64,000 bases of DNA, taken from contig JAZAYU010000181.1 of the NCBI GenBank assembly GCA_038501625.1, positions 1 to 64,000 on the forward strand, given 5' to 3'. Positions 38,671 through 50,557 of the stretch are shown here, piece after piece. This DNA comes from Corbicula japonica. Taxonomy: Eukaryota > Mollusca > Bivalvia > Venerida > Cyrenidae. How positions within the stretch are numbered: the stretch's first letter is position 1; each line of letters begins with the position of its first letter. Under the pieces are notes generated by a model. The model was not told the DNA's origin. It searched no databases and saw only the letters and a program-made list of their open reading frames with translations. Both the position numbers and the translations under genes were made by a program.

Positions 38671-38850
38671 TTAACTCTTTACTCCATATATACAGGCATT
38701 TTGATGTGTGCGACCAGAGTAGATCCAGATCAATTGGCACAATCATGCTCTCTGATCAGAATCTACGCTGTTTGATACAATGGTAAAAAGTACCAAAAAT
38801 GAAAAAAAAGCGATCAGACTTGCAATATATATTGGAGATAAAGATTAACA
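38671..38850. mobile_element. Family A copy, decayed right side
   Basis: TTAACTCTTTACTCC start; left module intact; right side reduced to gcgatcagacttgc. Confidence 0.65.
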
Positions 38851-38976
38851 AAATGCTACGAGTATATTATGTTTCCATCAGAAAAATCTTTGCCGATACT
38901 TTCCCATAACAAAGGTTTAATACTGATTAATTGTTGTAAAGCGTAAGTTTCTGATGTATTCATGGATAAAAGCTGT

Positions 38977-39122
38977 GCCCAAGATCATAAAACTAAATCT
39001 GGAGATCAGTCTCAAATCTCAAGCATCTGATTGGCTGAAATGGCGACAAGTCGCCATTTCAGCCAATCAGATCCTTGAGATTTGAGACTGATCTCAAAAC
39101 TTAGTTTTATGATCTTGGGCCC
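38977..39122. mobile_element. Family B hairpin element
   Basis: Nearly identical to 21175-21320 and shares its diagnostic variants. Confidence 0.93.
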
Positions 39123-39278
39123 TGGGGTCTTCCACATGAACATTCAATAAAGGGCTATCCAGGGAACGCTTGCACTGGGGAGAGGCGAGTTACAGAAACC
39201 CATCGCATAAAATTCTGAACCGAATACAAGCATATGAATGGACTAAAGGGTTATTATGATTCATCTAAAATGTTTGCA

Positions 39279-39396
39279 TATGTCACAGGGTGAGAAAGAA
39301 TGTGCAGCCAGACCGGGACTCGAACCCGGGACCCCTCGCTTACAGGGCGAGTGCTCTCTGGTCTGGCTGCACATTCTTTCTCACCCTGTGACACAT
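39279..39396 (-). ncRNA. tRNA-Thr(TGT)-like sequence between 36-bp inverted arms
   Basis: On the minus strand: anticodon arm CTCGC-CCTGTAA-GCGAG (anticodon TGT), T arm CCGGG-TTCGAGT-CCCGG and an acceptor-like pair GCCAGACC/GGTCTGGC. The D arm is reduced to agagagca. The acceptor pair extends into long arms (39279-39314 and 39360-39396; tgtcacagggtgagaaag). More likely a tRNA-derived mobile or foldback sequence than a working tRNA gene. Confidence 0.6.
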
Positions 39397-39477
39397 AACA
39401 AGTAAAGTCACACCATGTAATAACTGTCTCATGTCTCTGTACATTACTAACTGTAGTTAAACTGTTTTGTCGAGTGT

Positions 39478-39630
39478 CTTGGTGAGAAAATGTGTTGTTA
39501 GTAATCTAACATCATTCCTGTTATCAGTAATCTTGGTGAGAAAATGTGTTGTTAGTAATCTAACATCATTCCTGTTATCAGTAATCTTGGTGAGAAAATG
39601 TGTTGTTAGTAGTCATTCCTGTTATCAGTA
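39478..39630 (+). repeat. 54-bp tandem repeat, ~2.8 units
   Basis: Units start at 39478, 39532 and 39586 with cttggtgagaaaatgtgttg; the first two are identical over almost the whole length. Confidence 0.93.
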
Positions 39631-39639
39631 TCAAAGGGT

Positions 39640-40195
39640 AGAATTTATCTTTGTGCATTGATTGATTGGATAACAAAAAAAAAATAAGTTTACAAAAACT
39701 AAAAAAAATCTGCACCAAGGTTATATGAAAGATGATTTTTTCCAACAATTTCAAAAGCTGAAGCTACATTAAATCTTGAAGTGCTAGGCATAGCTTTACT
39801 AGAAAATAGTGCTGACTGGTAAAATTAGTCTTTTTCTGAATCTTGTTAACATGATTTTATTATCATATCTTATGTATCATGTCCTAAACTGGAATTAATA
39901 ATGTGTCAACTTTTTAGTTATTAGCAAGTAGTCGAGTGTCTAATTCCCGTGTACAATACCACATACTTTCATTTTCATCTACAGATAAACTAAGTTAGAT
40001 TGGCAATGTTTACCATTAATATTCAGAAACATTATTAATTTAGTAATTGTTTACAGATTTTGTTTCTCATATTAACCATTTTAATTATCCAAAGAATTAT
40101 TTGGGGAAACAACTACAGAATAACTGATTGTGGATAAGTAGACAGTCACTTGATACTCTGTTATTAAAACCAAAAAAGATCTTTTTATTTAAGTT
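39640..40195. other. AT-rich intergenic DNA
   Basis: No coding signal or recognisable repeat. Confidence 0.5.
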
Positions 40196-40199
40196 TTTC

Positions 40200-40500
40200 A
40201 GTGAATTATAGAATTTTTCTGGTTAAATAAAAGTGGTATTTCACTGTTTTCAAACAGTGGAATACACATATAACATACCAAATGAGAATGTTTAGAAAAC
40301 GGGCTCAACTTTGTATATTTGACGTCATGATGTCACGCCATTAGCAAGTTGTTTTGGCGCCTATTCTTGCAACTGTTCTGTCAAATTCATGCAAAGTTTG
40401 CACTAAAAGCATAAAATAAAAAGAAAATTTGTTTAAACCAGTAAAAGATGGATAATATTTTGCTCGTGAACTCTGGAATTATGTATTTTCACGAGTGGCT
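40200..40500. repeat. Interspersed repeat, inverted partner of 28262-28450
   Basis: agtgaattatagaattttt, aataaaagtggtatttcactg and gaatgtttagaaaacgggctc match the reverse complement of the DIP2 intron copy. Confidence 0.65.
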
Positions 40501-40595
40501 TTGCCTGTCTGATCAGGATCTGCACTGCACTATGGTCAGAAATAACCTAATAAATCGACAAGCAAACTGGATCTACACTGTTCAGTAAAAACAAC
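40500..40595. mobile_element. Family A fragment
   Basis: tctgatcaggatctgcactg, tcagaaataacctaataaat and ctggatctacactgttc only. Confidence 0.6.
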
Positions 40596-41089
40596 CATGT
40601 CAAAATTAACTCATTTGTCACATGTCTGTCAAATTACAACTAACATACTATACTAAGTTTAGCCCATATCCATTTGTAAACATTGCCAATTCAACTAGAT
40701 ACTAATGTAGGTAGTCATCATTGTTCCATATGTTAAAAACAACGCCCATGTAAAAGAAAAAAGTCTTTGTAATTTTCCTATGTAGATACTGTTATTGTAT
40801 AGTGTTGGAATATTGTGTACTGAACCACATGTACATGTCACTAACGCTTACTACTCTATTTATTATTTCTACATATTTTGTGTATTTCTTAAGAAGTAAA
40901 GGTTTAAATCCTGACTTGTAAAATAAAATGATAAAATACTTGCTGTGTTCAGTTTCTCAATTTTTATTCCCAACTGTTCATTTCTCATACATCAGCAGAT
41001 GACGGGATTACATGGGTTACAGTACTATCAGTTTACAGGTCTGTAGAGCATTCCTTTATTCCTGATATCTTGTCTAATCAATAATTATA

Positions 41090-41332
41090 ACATTTACTCC
41101 ATATATATGGATTTTATTGCATGTGAGACCTGGTCTGAAGGTCATATAAAGCTGAGATTAGAAACCAGTCTAAAATCTCAAGCATCTGATTGGCTGAAAT
41201 GAAATGAGGTTATTTCTGACCAAGAAGCTAACCATGTAGATTCTGATAAGATGGCTCGTATGTGCCAACTGATCTGGATCTTCACTGTTCCACCATGGGC
41301 TATTAGCCATATCACACATAGTAAAGAGTTAA
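41090..41332. mobile_element. Family A copy containing half of a family B element
   Basis: atttactccatatatatgg to catagtaaagagttaa. At 41133-41203 it contains one arm only of family B (ggtctgaaggtcatataaag...gattggctgaaatg). Confidence 0.75.
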
Positions 41333-41339
41333 TTGATAT

Positions 41340-42930
41340 GGGAGAAATTACTTCACCCTGAAGATTAAAATGTATGAACTCCATCTCGTGCCAAACTATG
41401 TTTTACTTATAACATGAATTTCGGATTCGAAAACTGTGTACAGCAATTTTTTGCAAACCCAGTTAACTTAAATAACAAACCAACCACTCTTGGCTACAAA
41501 TTTCCATGTAGCCATACCAGCTGGCATTTGCAATGATCACCAAACTGAATCGAATAAACAACAAACCAAATTGAATCAAGAACAAACACTGATTATAACA
41601 TAAATAATTATCTGAAAACATTCCAAAGTCTTCTTCATACATGTGTAATACCTAAAACATTTTGCCACTGAATCAAACCAGGTTCTAGGATGCAACCAAC
41701 GTTGAACTTATTCTGCCATGTTCTCAAAGGATCAGATGTGTACATGTTGCCTTTGTGAATTAATTCCAAACCAACCACTACTTAACAATGTTGCATACTG
41801 GGTGATTTTCAAAAACTAAGAAATTAGTGTATTTTCTCAGCAAAGCCTAATAACCAGCAAATAAATTAATGAAATATATTTAAATATGAAAATCTCCCTT
41901 GTTGAATTTACATTTTTTTATTTTGGAAAACAGGAATCTAGATTCCTGTGGAAAATGAAAAAAAGTTTTATAAAATGTATAAGTTTAATGAGGATACATT
42001 GATACAGTTTATCAATGCATTGTTTTAAAAAGATTTATCAATGTTTATCTTAAATAAATAGTTAAACACTGATAATAAGTGTAACTAAACCAGTTGCTCT
42101 TAAAATCATTTGCCAAAAGAAACCCAAAAGGATATAAACTCTAATTTTTTATAAAGGTAATAACAGTAGTTTAAAATAATTAAAATAATAAACTTGTCAG
42201 TCTTAAGATGATTTTTTACTTGTTCAACCATTTTAGTTCATTTTAGTTATTCAATTATTCTTATACTGTGTTGAAAAGTTTGTCTTGGCAATAACTTAAA
42301 CAAGTTTGAAGCTGGCTCAATGGATCTACAAGATCACCATGTTCAGTCAAAGAAAATATAATGATAATAGGATATAATGATTGTTTTTAAACTGGGTCAC
42401 TGGATCTACAACAGTAGCACTTTCATTCAAAAAAAATATAATACATGTAATTGGATTTCAGAAAATGTCAAAACATGTGAACGATTTATTGTTATCCATG
42501 AGTAGCACGAACACAAAATTGAAAAAGTTCATTCCGATGCTCACAGAAACAATAATCTAAGGTCCATTTATCCTGTTGCAAAGACAGAATTATGTAAGGC
42601 ACAGGTGCAATATTTCTATCTTTATGCGTACATGTAATATATCTTATATAAATTTATATAAGTAACGCAGAAGAACTATTATCCTTCTTAATTATTTTAT
42701 CAATAAATGTATCACAAACTATTTCTCATTTCTAAACTTATTCATACTGATTCAATACTTGGAGAATACGCTTAGATGGTATTTATCCCATTTTGCCAAA
42801 GGTTTATGTACCTAAAAGTATGTTACTTTTCTTGGCCTAAAATTAGTCGATACAAACACATTTGGTTCTGCTACAGTAAAGATTACCAGGAACATTAACC
42901 AGACTATTACATTTTAAATGATTAAAAACG
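41340..42930. other. AT-rich intergenic DNA
   Basis: No gene seen. A loose two-copy repeat (ggatctacaa...caaagaaaatataat) lies at 42318-42440. Confidence 0.5.
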
Positions 42931-43204
42931 GTGAAAAATGCATACCCGGAATCGCCACACCCAAAAAGCACAGCCCCAAACTCACAGACAAAAAGTAGAA
43001 AAAAAACAGCATGTGTTTACAAGAAGTTCAATTTCAAAAAAGATTTGGAGCCCGTATCAGGATAATATTTTCAGGTTTGCATGTAACTTTAGAAATAAAA
43101 GATACTTTAAGGTACATGTAAAACGCATTGGTAAGTCAAATGATTTCATCAAAGTCTTATGATAGGATTTAAAGAAGTTTTATCTATTATATGTATTTCA
43201 GAGA

Positions 43205-45393
43205 ATGTTTCAAGTGTGTTATACTGAAGAAAATCTATCGCTTCTGTTCTCAGAGGTGATGGACGAGATAGGAGTGAATGAAGAGATTGTGATGAAGAGA
43301 AGGAAGCCAATGCTGCTGACTGAGGCTGTCAGTACATTATCGTAGTATAAAATAAGGGGGGGGGGACATTAACGAAATATATCACTTCGGAAGTCAAATA
43401 GAAGGCACCACTACTACAGGACTACAATCAGATTTTGACACTCTTCATCTTTACAAAGATCAAGTTAATAATATTATCATACGGGATTTGGATGATTGGA
43501 AACCAGGTGATATTAATGTGTTGATGACCAAGGAAGAAATCACACCACCTGGTTATTGTTTACTTCAAATACTAAGCACTGATGCTCCTCTTCCAGCCAA
43601 CAATACCATTTCAGAAATAGATAGCATATATCAGCATAGATACAGTAATGACAAGATTTGTCTTAAACATTCTACGATTACAACGTCTGAAAATTATCCC
43701 AGAAATGGACCCGCATTTTTATGTCAAGAAAAATGATTCCTTGATAAGGATGTAGTTATTGCATTACCTTTCAAAACAATACAATATTCATTAAGGTATT
43801 GGTTACAGCATCAGTATCAACATGGACAGATGTCAAAAGACACTGTAAAATACATACTTAGTAAGGGGTGTTTCGTTGTTGCAACTGGTAGAAAAAGGTA
43901 GTCTAAATGAAACAATTGAGTGGAGAATATCCACTTCGCATGCTGAACGATGTGCTATGTTCAGTTTAAATATTACACAGATTCGATGCTATGTCCTCGT
44001 GAAAATGCTTGTTAAGACTTACCTGAATCATTCAAATCAATGTTCAGTGTCAAGTTTTATATGTAAGAATGTATTGATGAACATCGTAGCAAAGACTCGT
44101 GCGAAAGGCTGGAATTCAAGAAACTTGATTAATCTTTTGAAAACATGTCTTTGTAAAATGAAAGAGTGCATACAGAAAGACAGTTGCCCCCATTTTATAA
44201 TGCACGAGAACAACCTTTTGCTTGGAAAATTTTCCGCCAATGAAAAGAAATGGCTTCTTGACAGTATTGACCATATCTTGCAGAGTAGCAATTTGGGGTT
44301 AGCTGGTATTGAAATAGATATACGCAAGAATATTCAGTAAGTTATCAAGTATCGATAAAATGTTTCCAGCTTACTTTCGTGAGAAGAGAAGAAACATATT
44401 TTTAGAAAATTGCGGAACTGTGATGCGTAATTGCACAGCTATCATTTTATCAAGCCAGGTTTACATATTTTGGTCTTCACAAAAGTTGTTACACGCCCTA
44501 AAAAAATTAGAATCGATTTATGAGTATGGCAGTAAAGAGGAGCAAGAAGCATGTTTTCTTATCAAACCTCTGATCTGCTCCTCTTTGGGCAGTGAGCTAG
44601 CATCCAGCGCTTTACAAACGCATTCTCCCGTAACCCGAGAGATTTTGGAATACATGTATTTAAGAATTGGCACAAACTTTGATATTTCATCTGGCAGGTT
44701 GAAACTGGCATCTGTACTTTATAGTATGGGAGACATGCATGGAGCAGAGCTGACACTCGGAGAAATAGCTTGTCGTGTTGAGAAAAAGGCCGTGACAGCG
44801 GGTTGTGGGTGTCATTCGTTTGAAACTGTTCCGTCAAGTGACTTTTCAGATTACTCGTACTTGTACAATGAATATGCAATAAGACATCTTGTAGCATTTG
44901 CCGCCATGTTTCGAAAAAGTGAGATTCATTGCATACCCAAAGAACTGCGATATGAAATGTTCAGGTCAACAAGAGTTGACGTATCCCAAAGAAGTCCGAT
45001 CAATGAAGGTCAACAAGAGTTGACGTATCCCAAAGAAGTCCGATCAATGACTGGTGGATGGACTGGGCTGTGGTAGATTCTCTGGCTTACCTGTATTTTC
45101 TCCAGTATTAATTGTACGCTCACTTTCAAAAAGAAGAAGAGCAGCAGCAAGCACTGGTCAAACTTGCAAGGGGCATAGATGTGGATGTATACCTCAAACA
45201 TAGGGAAACAGCCCTCAATTTACTTGGCCAGTGTATGGAACAGGAAAACAGACCAGCAGCTGCTTTGAACTACTATATCTTATCGCTGAGAATTCGACGT
45301 AGAAATAATGCTGCAATATGGCATATCTTGATAAAACTCAATAAAGAAATTTCAAAAAATGCAGGCATAAATATTGTGGTGAAACCTAATTGA
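43205..45393 (+). pseudogene. Mab-21 domain / cGAS-like receptor family pseudogene
   Basis: Intronless, broken reading frame. In order: MFQVCYTEENLSLLFSEV (43205, frame 2) to a TAG at about 43343; a run of ten G at 43356-43365; frame 0 with GSQIEGTTTTGLQSDFD (nucleotidyltransferase GS and DxD-type signature) and DDWKPGDINVL; TGA at 43734; more frame 0 coding-like text; a shift near 43895 into frame 1 with EWRISTSHAERCAMF, ITQIRCYVLVKML and CPHFIMHENN; TAA at 44338; frame 2 from 44360 with SSLGSELASS, SGRLKLASVLYSMGD and ELRYEMFRST; a 44-bp tandem duplication; TAA at about 45108; then HRETALNLLGQCMEQENRP to 45393. The order matches bivalve Mab-21-like proteins of the cGAS-like receptor family, which are innate immune sensors or developmental proteins. 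With this many lesions it should be non-functional, unless some come from assembly errors. Confidence 0.88.
44963..45050 (+). repeat. 44-bp perfect tandem duplication in the Mab-21 pseudogene
   Basis: Two identical 44-bp units, 44963-45006 and 45007-45050. Since 44 is not a multiple of 3, the duplication shifts the frame. Removing one unit would let the frame run on into the downstream conserved block. The perfect identity suggests a recent event. Confidence 0.9.
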
Positions 45394-45774
45394 AATAGTC
45401 GCATGTTAATACCCGACTGGTTTCAAGATAAGTATTCAGATACATTTTGAGAAAGTATGAGACTTTTTTAGAAACGACACAGCAAACAGATATTATAACA
45501 AAATGAACCATTTAGAAGAGACACAAAGCACACATATAAGCAAGATCCTTTAACTGGAACGTTCAATACATAATGCAACTCAAGCTTATGCTTAAATTAA
45601 GTTCATTTTATTTCTCACAAAAGGAAAGAAACTTTTACTTTTATTCTTGACAGACCCAACAAAATGTATTTAGACAAGTTATATTAACTTTTGGAGTTCG
45701 GGGTACTTTAAGAAGACAGCTAATAAAACATTTGGAAAATATAATTAAACTGTATGTTTTTTCGATTTACTTCA

Positions 45775-45870
45775 GGGCTCAAGATCATAAAAATTAAAAC
45801 TGGGAACCAGTCTCATATTTCAGCCTATCATATGCTTAAGATTTTTGACTGGTCTTAATGATCTTGAACC
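45775..45870. mobile_element. Family B copy, centre deleted
   Basis: gggctcaagatcataaaaatt...ggtcttaatgatcttgaacc, with only ~95 bases left. Confidence 0.65.
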
Positions 45871-46307
45871 AAGTTGTACAACTCTAAACATAGCTTTAAA
45901 AAAAACAACCGGCATGCAACTACGACAATACGAAAAAATAAAAAGCAGTGCTAAGGTAAATTTATGTAATTTGGAAATAAAACTAAAGTAAGGTCAGTTA
46001 TCGTCTGGTTGAAATTGGCTAAATAGAAATGCGTGAAAAGTAACTCTTCAAAAGAAACAACTAATACTTTTTAATTGCTAGGTATTTGAATTGTGAAACA
46101 ATATTAAAATACAAATACTTTACAGGGAATATCCATTTGAGTTTTGAAAGTTTTTTGTACGTATATATGTGATAACCTCGATGTAAACAAGAAGCCTAAA
46201 ACTTTTTTATTATAGAGATACGTTCTCTAGTAAAAGATTGTACGGTTGCATGTTTATCACGAGTAAAATGCACAAAATAGCAGTTTGACATTTTAAACCA
46301 TTTTAAA

Positions 46308-46500
46308 TTGCCCCTCCCCATCCTCCTGTGCCTCATCCTGCTCCTCCTCCTACACCTGCTCCTCTTCCGGCTCCTGCTCCTCCACATGCTCCTCTCCCGG
46401 CGCCTTTTCCTCCACCTGCTCCTCTCCCGGCGCCTGCTCCTCCACCTGCTCCTCTTCCGGCGCCTGCTCCTCTTCCGGCTCCGGCTTGTAATATTACTGC
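46308..46500 (+). repeat. GC-rich ~30-bp minisatellite (Pro/Ala-type reading frame)
   Basis: Units of cctgctcctcttccggcgcc plus tgctcctcca. The + frame from 46328 reads PAPPPAPLPA repeats and continues as APPPSAKWSGGGGGGREC to about 46550 before losing coding character. Because the unit length is a multiple of three, open frames here are expected by chance on both strands. Confidence 0.85.
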
Positions 46501-46759
46501 TCCTCCCCCTTCTGCTAAATGGTCCGGGGGTGGTGGCGGTGGTAGAGAATGTAACCTAGGTACGTCTGTTGATTTAAGACGATCAGACGGAACGCTTATG
46601 TTTTCAAATGCTATAAAGTACATAAAATTTAAAGCATTAATGCAATACAAATTTCTCCACCATGATTTTATACTTGAGTCAAGTATATATAGAAGTCCTG
46701 TAGTAAGATTAAACCACTTCCAACACCGGTTGTTTTGTCTTTTTTTTTATTCATTTTAA

Positions 46760-47972
46760 CAAAATGTTTAATAATCATTGTACACCATGTCAACCAGTTC
46801 CGGTTATGAACCAGTTCCGGTTAACTTTTTTATTTCCTACCACATGACAGAAATATTTCAGTAAAACGAGTGAAAATGATAAGTCCCAATGAATAGCATT
46901 TGTACTTAACATTTGCTACCTCTAACCATTGATCTGTTGTTTACTTCGCATCGACAAAGACCACTTCAGACGCTCATATGCAAAATTTGGAAAAGGGTAG
47001 CAGTAAAGCGTGACATTCATCGCAAAAAATAACTTAAATGGCCCCAAAACGAAAAAAAGGTAATTTACAATATCGAGTTTTATCATGGTATTACAATCGC
47101 AAGCAAAATCGTATGCATAAATATTTGCATTCTGTTTTTGTGACGGTTTCTGTGAGGCAGGCGTTTCAACCAATTCCGGATTAGAAATTGTGAATGGATT
47201 CCAGATTTCAAAGAATAAAATAGGAAGTATAACTGATGAAAAGAGATATAAAATCTAGAGGATGTGACTGGTTAGCCTATTGGTCCTTTCCCAAGGTCAT
47301 TAGCAATTTACTCCAAGACTGGTAGAGTGCTAGTAGAAGTTACTGGGTCACCAGTATCTAGCAAACCACCACGAACAGCTCCACGTGATATGTTATTAAT
47401 ATATTTTTCTACCCATGTAAGGCTGACTTTTAGGTTTTATCACATGCACCGTGCAATTCCAGAAGGCCGTGTAATGGAATTTGTGATGGCATGAATGTAA
47501 TGTTTAACCTTGTTCGCTGTCAAAACCAATACACAGCTGCCAAATCTGAGTGATGACATTGAGTGATGTCCTCCGATTAATTATTCGGAACTGATTAATT
47601 AACCGGAACTTGATGAAAATAGTATATCAATAATTGCTACATTTGTGAAAGTAAACACATGCGGAGACTAAAAATAATTTCAATATATTTTTGGTAAAAC
47701 ATTTTGCATACTTTAAAACAAAAATTACATACATTGAATCAACCCGTATGAAATGTCTGTATTACGATTATGTTCAGAAAATTATGAAGACTAGCTAAAG
47801 ATAAAGTTGGAAAAATTATTGAATGCTACTTCATCGCCTGGAATCCAGACTAAAAAAGCTAAACGCCTACCTTTACAACCAACATGTTCTAGAAAACTTT
47901 CACTGCTTTCAGCACTGTAAGTGATATCAAATCAGAAACTCCAGTTTTTATAGAATTTCGAACTTGTCCACA
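46760..47972. other. Intergenic DNA with no recognised feature
   Basis: Only a short direct repeat, accagttccggtta at 46793-46822, was noted. Confidence 0.45.
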
Positions 47973-48518
47973 TTAAGGGATTACCACACTCCTCCCAGTT
48001 ATGTTCATCGATAAAAAGAAAATTCTATTTACATAAATTTACAAAAACTAAGCGATACAAAATATAATTTTAAGTTCCCAAGTGAGTGCAATGTTACTGA
48101 CAAGAAAATGTTGTGTACTTTGTAAAAAACTTTCAACTACATCCGTTTACGCGACCAGGAAGCGACCAGAAAATTGAAGGTCAAACACACTTTTACAAAT
48201 ATCTCGTAAAGTTTACATATGTAAGTCAGGAGGACAAATTAAATTGTTGTCACTGTCATATTTCTTATGTGGGCATTTAAAATGATGTTTTGTGTTGTTT
48301 AGTTTTTGTGAATTTATGTAAATAGAAGTTGATGGAATTTTTAGATCTCGCTATTTTTCTTTACTGTTCTAACGTGTCTTACCATCTGCAAAATAAAGAT
48401 ACATTAATAACATACATTTGTGCAAAGTTTCATTTAACGGCATTTTGCCGTTATTGAGATTTTGATAATTTTCTTTTTATCGATGAACAGAATTGGGAGG
48501 AGTGTGGTAATCCCTTAA
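47973..48518. mobile_element. 546-bp element with ~50-bp terminal inverted repeats
   Basis: Left end ttaagggattaccacactcc...ttcatcgataaaaag; right end ctttttatcgatgaacag...ggagtgtggtaatcccttaa. No coding capacity, so a non-autonomous DNA element. A diverged, shortened relative lies at 57924-58118. Confidence 0.88.
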
Positions 48519-49300
48519 ATACAATTATTGTTCATATAGATGATAGAGTAGACACGGTTAATAAAAAATAACACTAACAATTTTAACAGTCACAGTTACA
48601 TATTAGACAGCTTTGTGGCGCCTACTTCAAGCCACTTACAGGATATTACATGTAGGTCATGAAGGTTTAAAAATAATTAAGTTGAGTAGTGTTGTAAAGG
48701 ATGCTGTAAAGCGCCAAAGGGAGATCACTACGTTAGAAAGTCGCAAACTCCTCGCAGCGGTTACTTCCCCTTATATTGATGTGTTCCATTCTTTTTCTAA
48801 ACATATTGATAACCACTGAATTCGCATAGATTTCTCGTCAAGAATCATAGACAATTATTTCAATCTGTAATTTATTTGGTGTCCAAATGGTGGTAAGTTG
48901 AAATTAAGCTTTACACAGTTGACCGGGTATCTTCTCTTTTCTCTTCTCCAGTGAAACACACAGCATGCAACAGATATATATGTTGAGTAACAAAGCAGGG
49001 GTGGATCCAAAGTGCGTTTAGTAGGCTTGCTCGAACCCCCTTTTTGGAAGCAATATTTAATTTTCTAGAGGATTACAGCCAGATATTTGAAATTATCATG
49101 CAACTACCGTAAGATGGTACCTTTTTGGAAATCTTGCATTCAACCCTGTAAATTTTTAAAGATGGAGGAACCTGTGCTTAATATAAACTTTAAACAAATG
49201 CTGGAAATAGTACATGCATGAAATAATACATGTTCTTGTATGAAACCAATGGACAAAGAACCTTAAAAATTCTAAATGACATAGAACTGTTTTGAAACTT
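48519..49300. other. Intergenic DNA; short open stretch at 48613-48819
   Basis: A 68-codon + strand frame (KDAVKRQREITTLESRKLLA) is unrecognised, has no visible splice or start context, and is probably not a gene. Confidence 0.35.
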
Positions 49301-49304
49301 ACGA

Positions 49305-49985
49305 AAATAGCACTGGCATAAAACCAAGAGCAAACAAAATCATTAATGTAATAATACTGGTTGAAATGAAAGGAAATAGCACTTGTGCTAAAGAAAAAAG
49401 CACTGGTATAAAATCAAGGTAAGAAATTCTAGTATAAAACAGAGAGAAATAGCACTGTTTATTATTCTAGTGTAAAACGAAGGGAAATAGCACTGTCGTA
49501 AATCTTAGGGAAATAGCACTTGGGTGCAACAAAGGGGAATGTCACTGGTATGAATCCTATGGAAATAGCAATGGTATGAAACCTAGGGAAACAACACTGG
49601 TATGCAACCTAGGGAAATAGCAATGATATGAAACCTATGGAAAATAGCACTGGTATGAAACCTAGGGAAATAGAACTGGTATGAAACCTAGGGAAATAGC
49701 ACTGGTATAAAACCTAGGGAAATAAAAATGGTATGAAACCAAGGGAAAATAGCACTGGTATGAAACCTAGGGAAATATCAATGGTATGAAACCTAGGGAA
49801 ATAGAAATGGTATGAAACCTAGGGAAAATAGCACTGGTATGAAACCTAGGGAAATAGCACTGGTGTAAAACCTAGGGAAAATAGCACTGGTATGAAACCT
49901 AGGGAAATAGCAATGGTATGAAACCTAGGGAAATAGCAATGGTATGAAACCTAGGGAAATAGCATTGGTATGAAACCTACTGACA
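49305..49985 (+). repeat. ~26-bp minisatellite with CCTAGG cores
   Basis: More than 20 units of ggtatgaaacctagggaaat plus agcact or agcaat; the left third is increasingly diverged, the right two thirds nearly homogeneous. Confidence 0.95.
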
Positions 49986-50171
49986 TATGCAAGGATGAAA
50001 TGAAAACAAATCACATTCATTATAAGTTACATTATTTATTTGTACATAAATTAAATATATTAGATTTGAACCAGTCTCATTAGAAAACCAGGCATAATGA
50101 TATCAAGCATGATTTAAGAAAAAAAATACTTGAAGTCATTGGCTTTCATGTAATTTTTCATTTTTCTTAAT

Positions 50172-50337
50172 AGATTGAAACCTTGCTATTAAGACGATAT
50201 CTGGAACTTGACAAAATGGTCTGAACAGTCGGGTGGTCTTTATTTTAGGGTGACAAATACTGTAAAATTGGTAATTACAGTGGTCTTATTATCAAGGTCT
50301 ACTAAATTATTGGCTCGTCTTTATGAGGGGTTTCAAT
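50172..50337. mobile_element. Tigger/Tc1-like MITE
   Basis: Left attgaaaccttgctattaag and right gtctttatgaggggtttcaat are imperfect inverted ends flanked by A/T. Related to 14424-14608. Confidence 0.55.
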
Positions 50338-50388
50338 ATATGTGACTGTCTTATTCAAAAACATCAAATTTGTTGTTCTCAATACATG

Positions 50389-50557
50389 TACAGTTAGACC
50401 ACTCCAAAATTAAGACCACCTCAATAGTATTACCAGAATTTCTATGTATTTTTAACAGTATTGCATTATTTACTGCTCTTGAAATAAGACCAAGTTGCAA
50501 TTTAGATCACTGATATCTAGCCTAAGAGGGGTTTTTATTGAGGAGTTTTACTGTATG
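50389..50557. mobile_element. Tigger/Tc1-like MITE, second copy
   Basis: acagttagaccactccaaaa to ttgaggagttttactgt; internal aattaagaccacctcaata. Confidence 0.5.

Noticed and set aside
42938..43162. Possible upstream exon of the Mab-21 gene
   Set aside because: Basic low-complexity peptide without family similarity; conserved similarity starts at 43205.
44562..44897. Minus-strand open frames over the Mab-21 region
   Set aside because: Antisense shadows of the pseudogene reading frame.
49305..49985. CRISPR-like array
   Set aside because: Direct repeats are contiguous without unique spacers and the genome is eukaryotic; it is a minisatellite.
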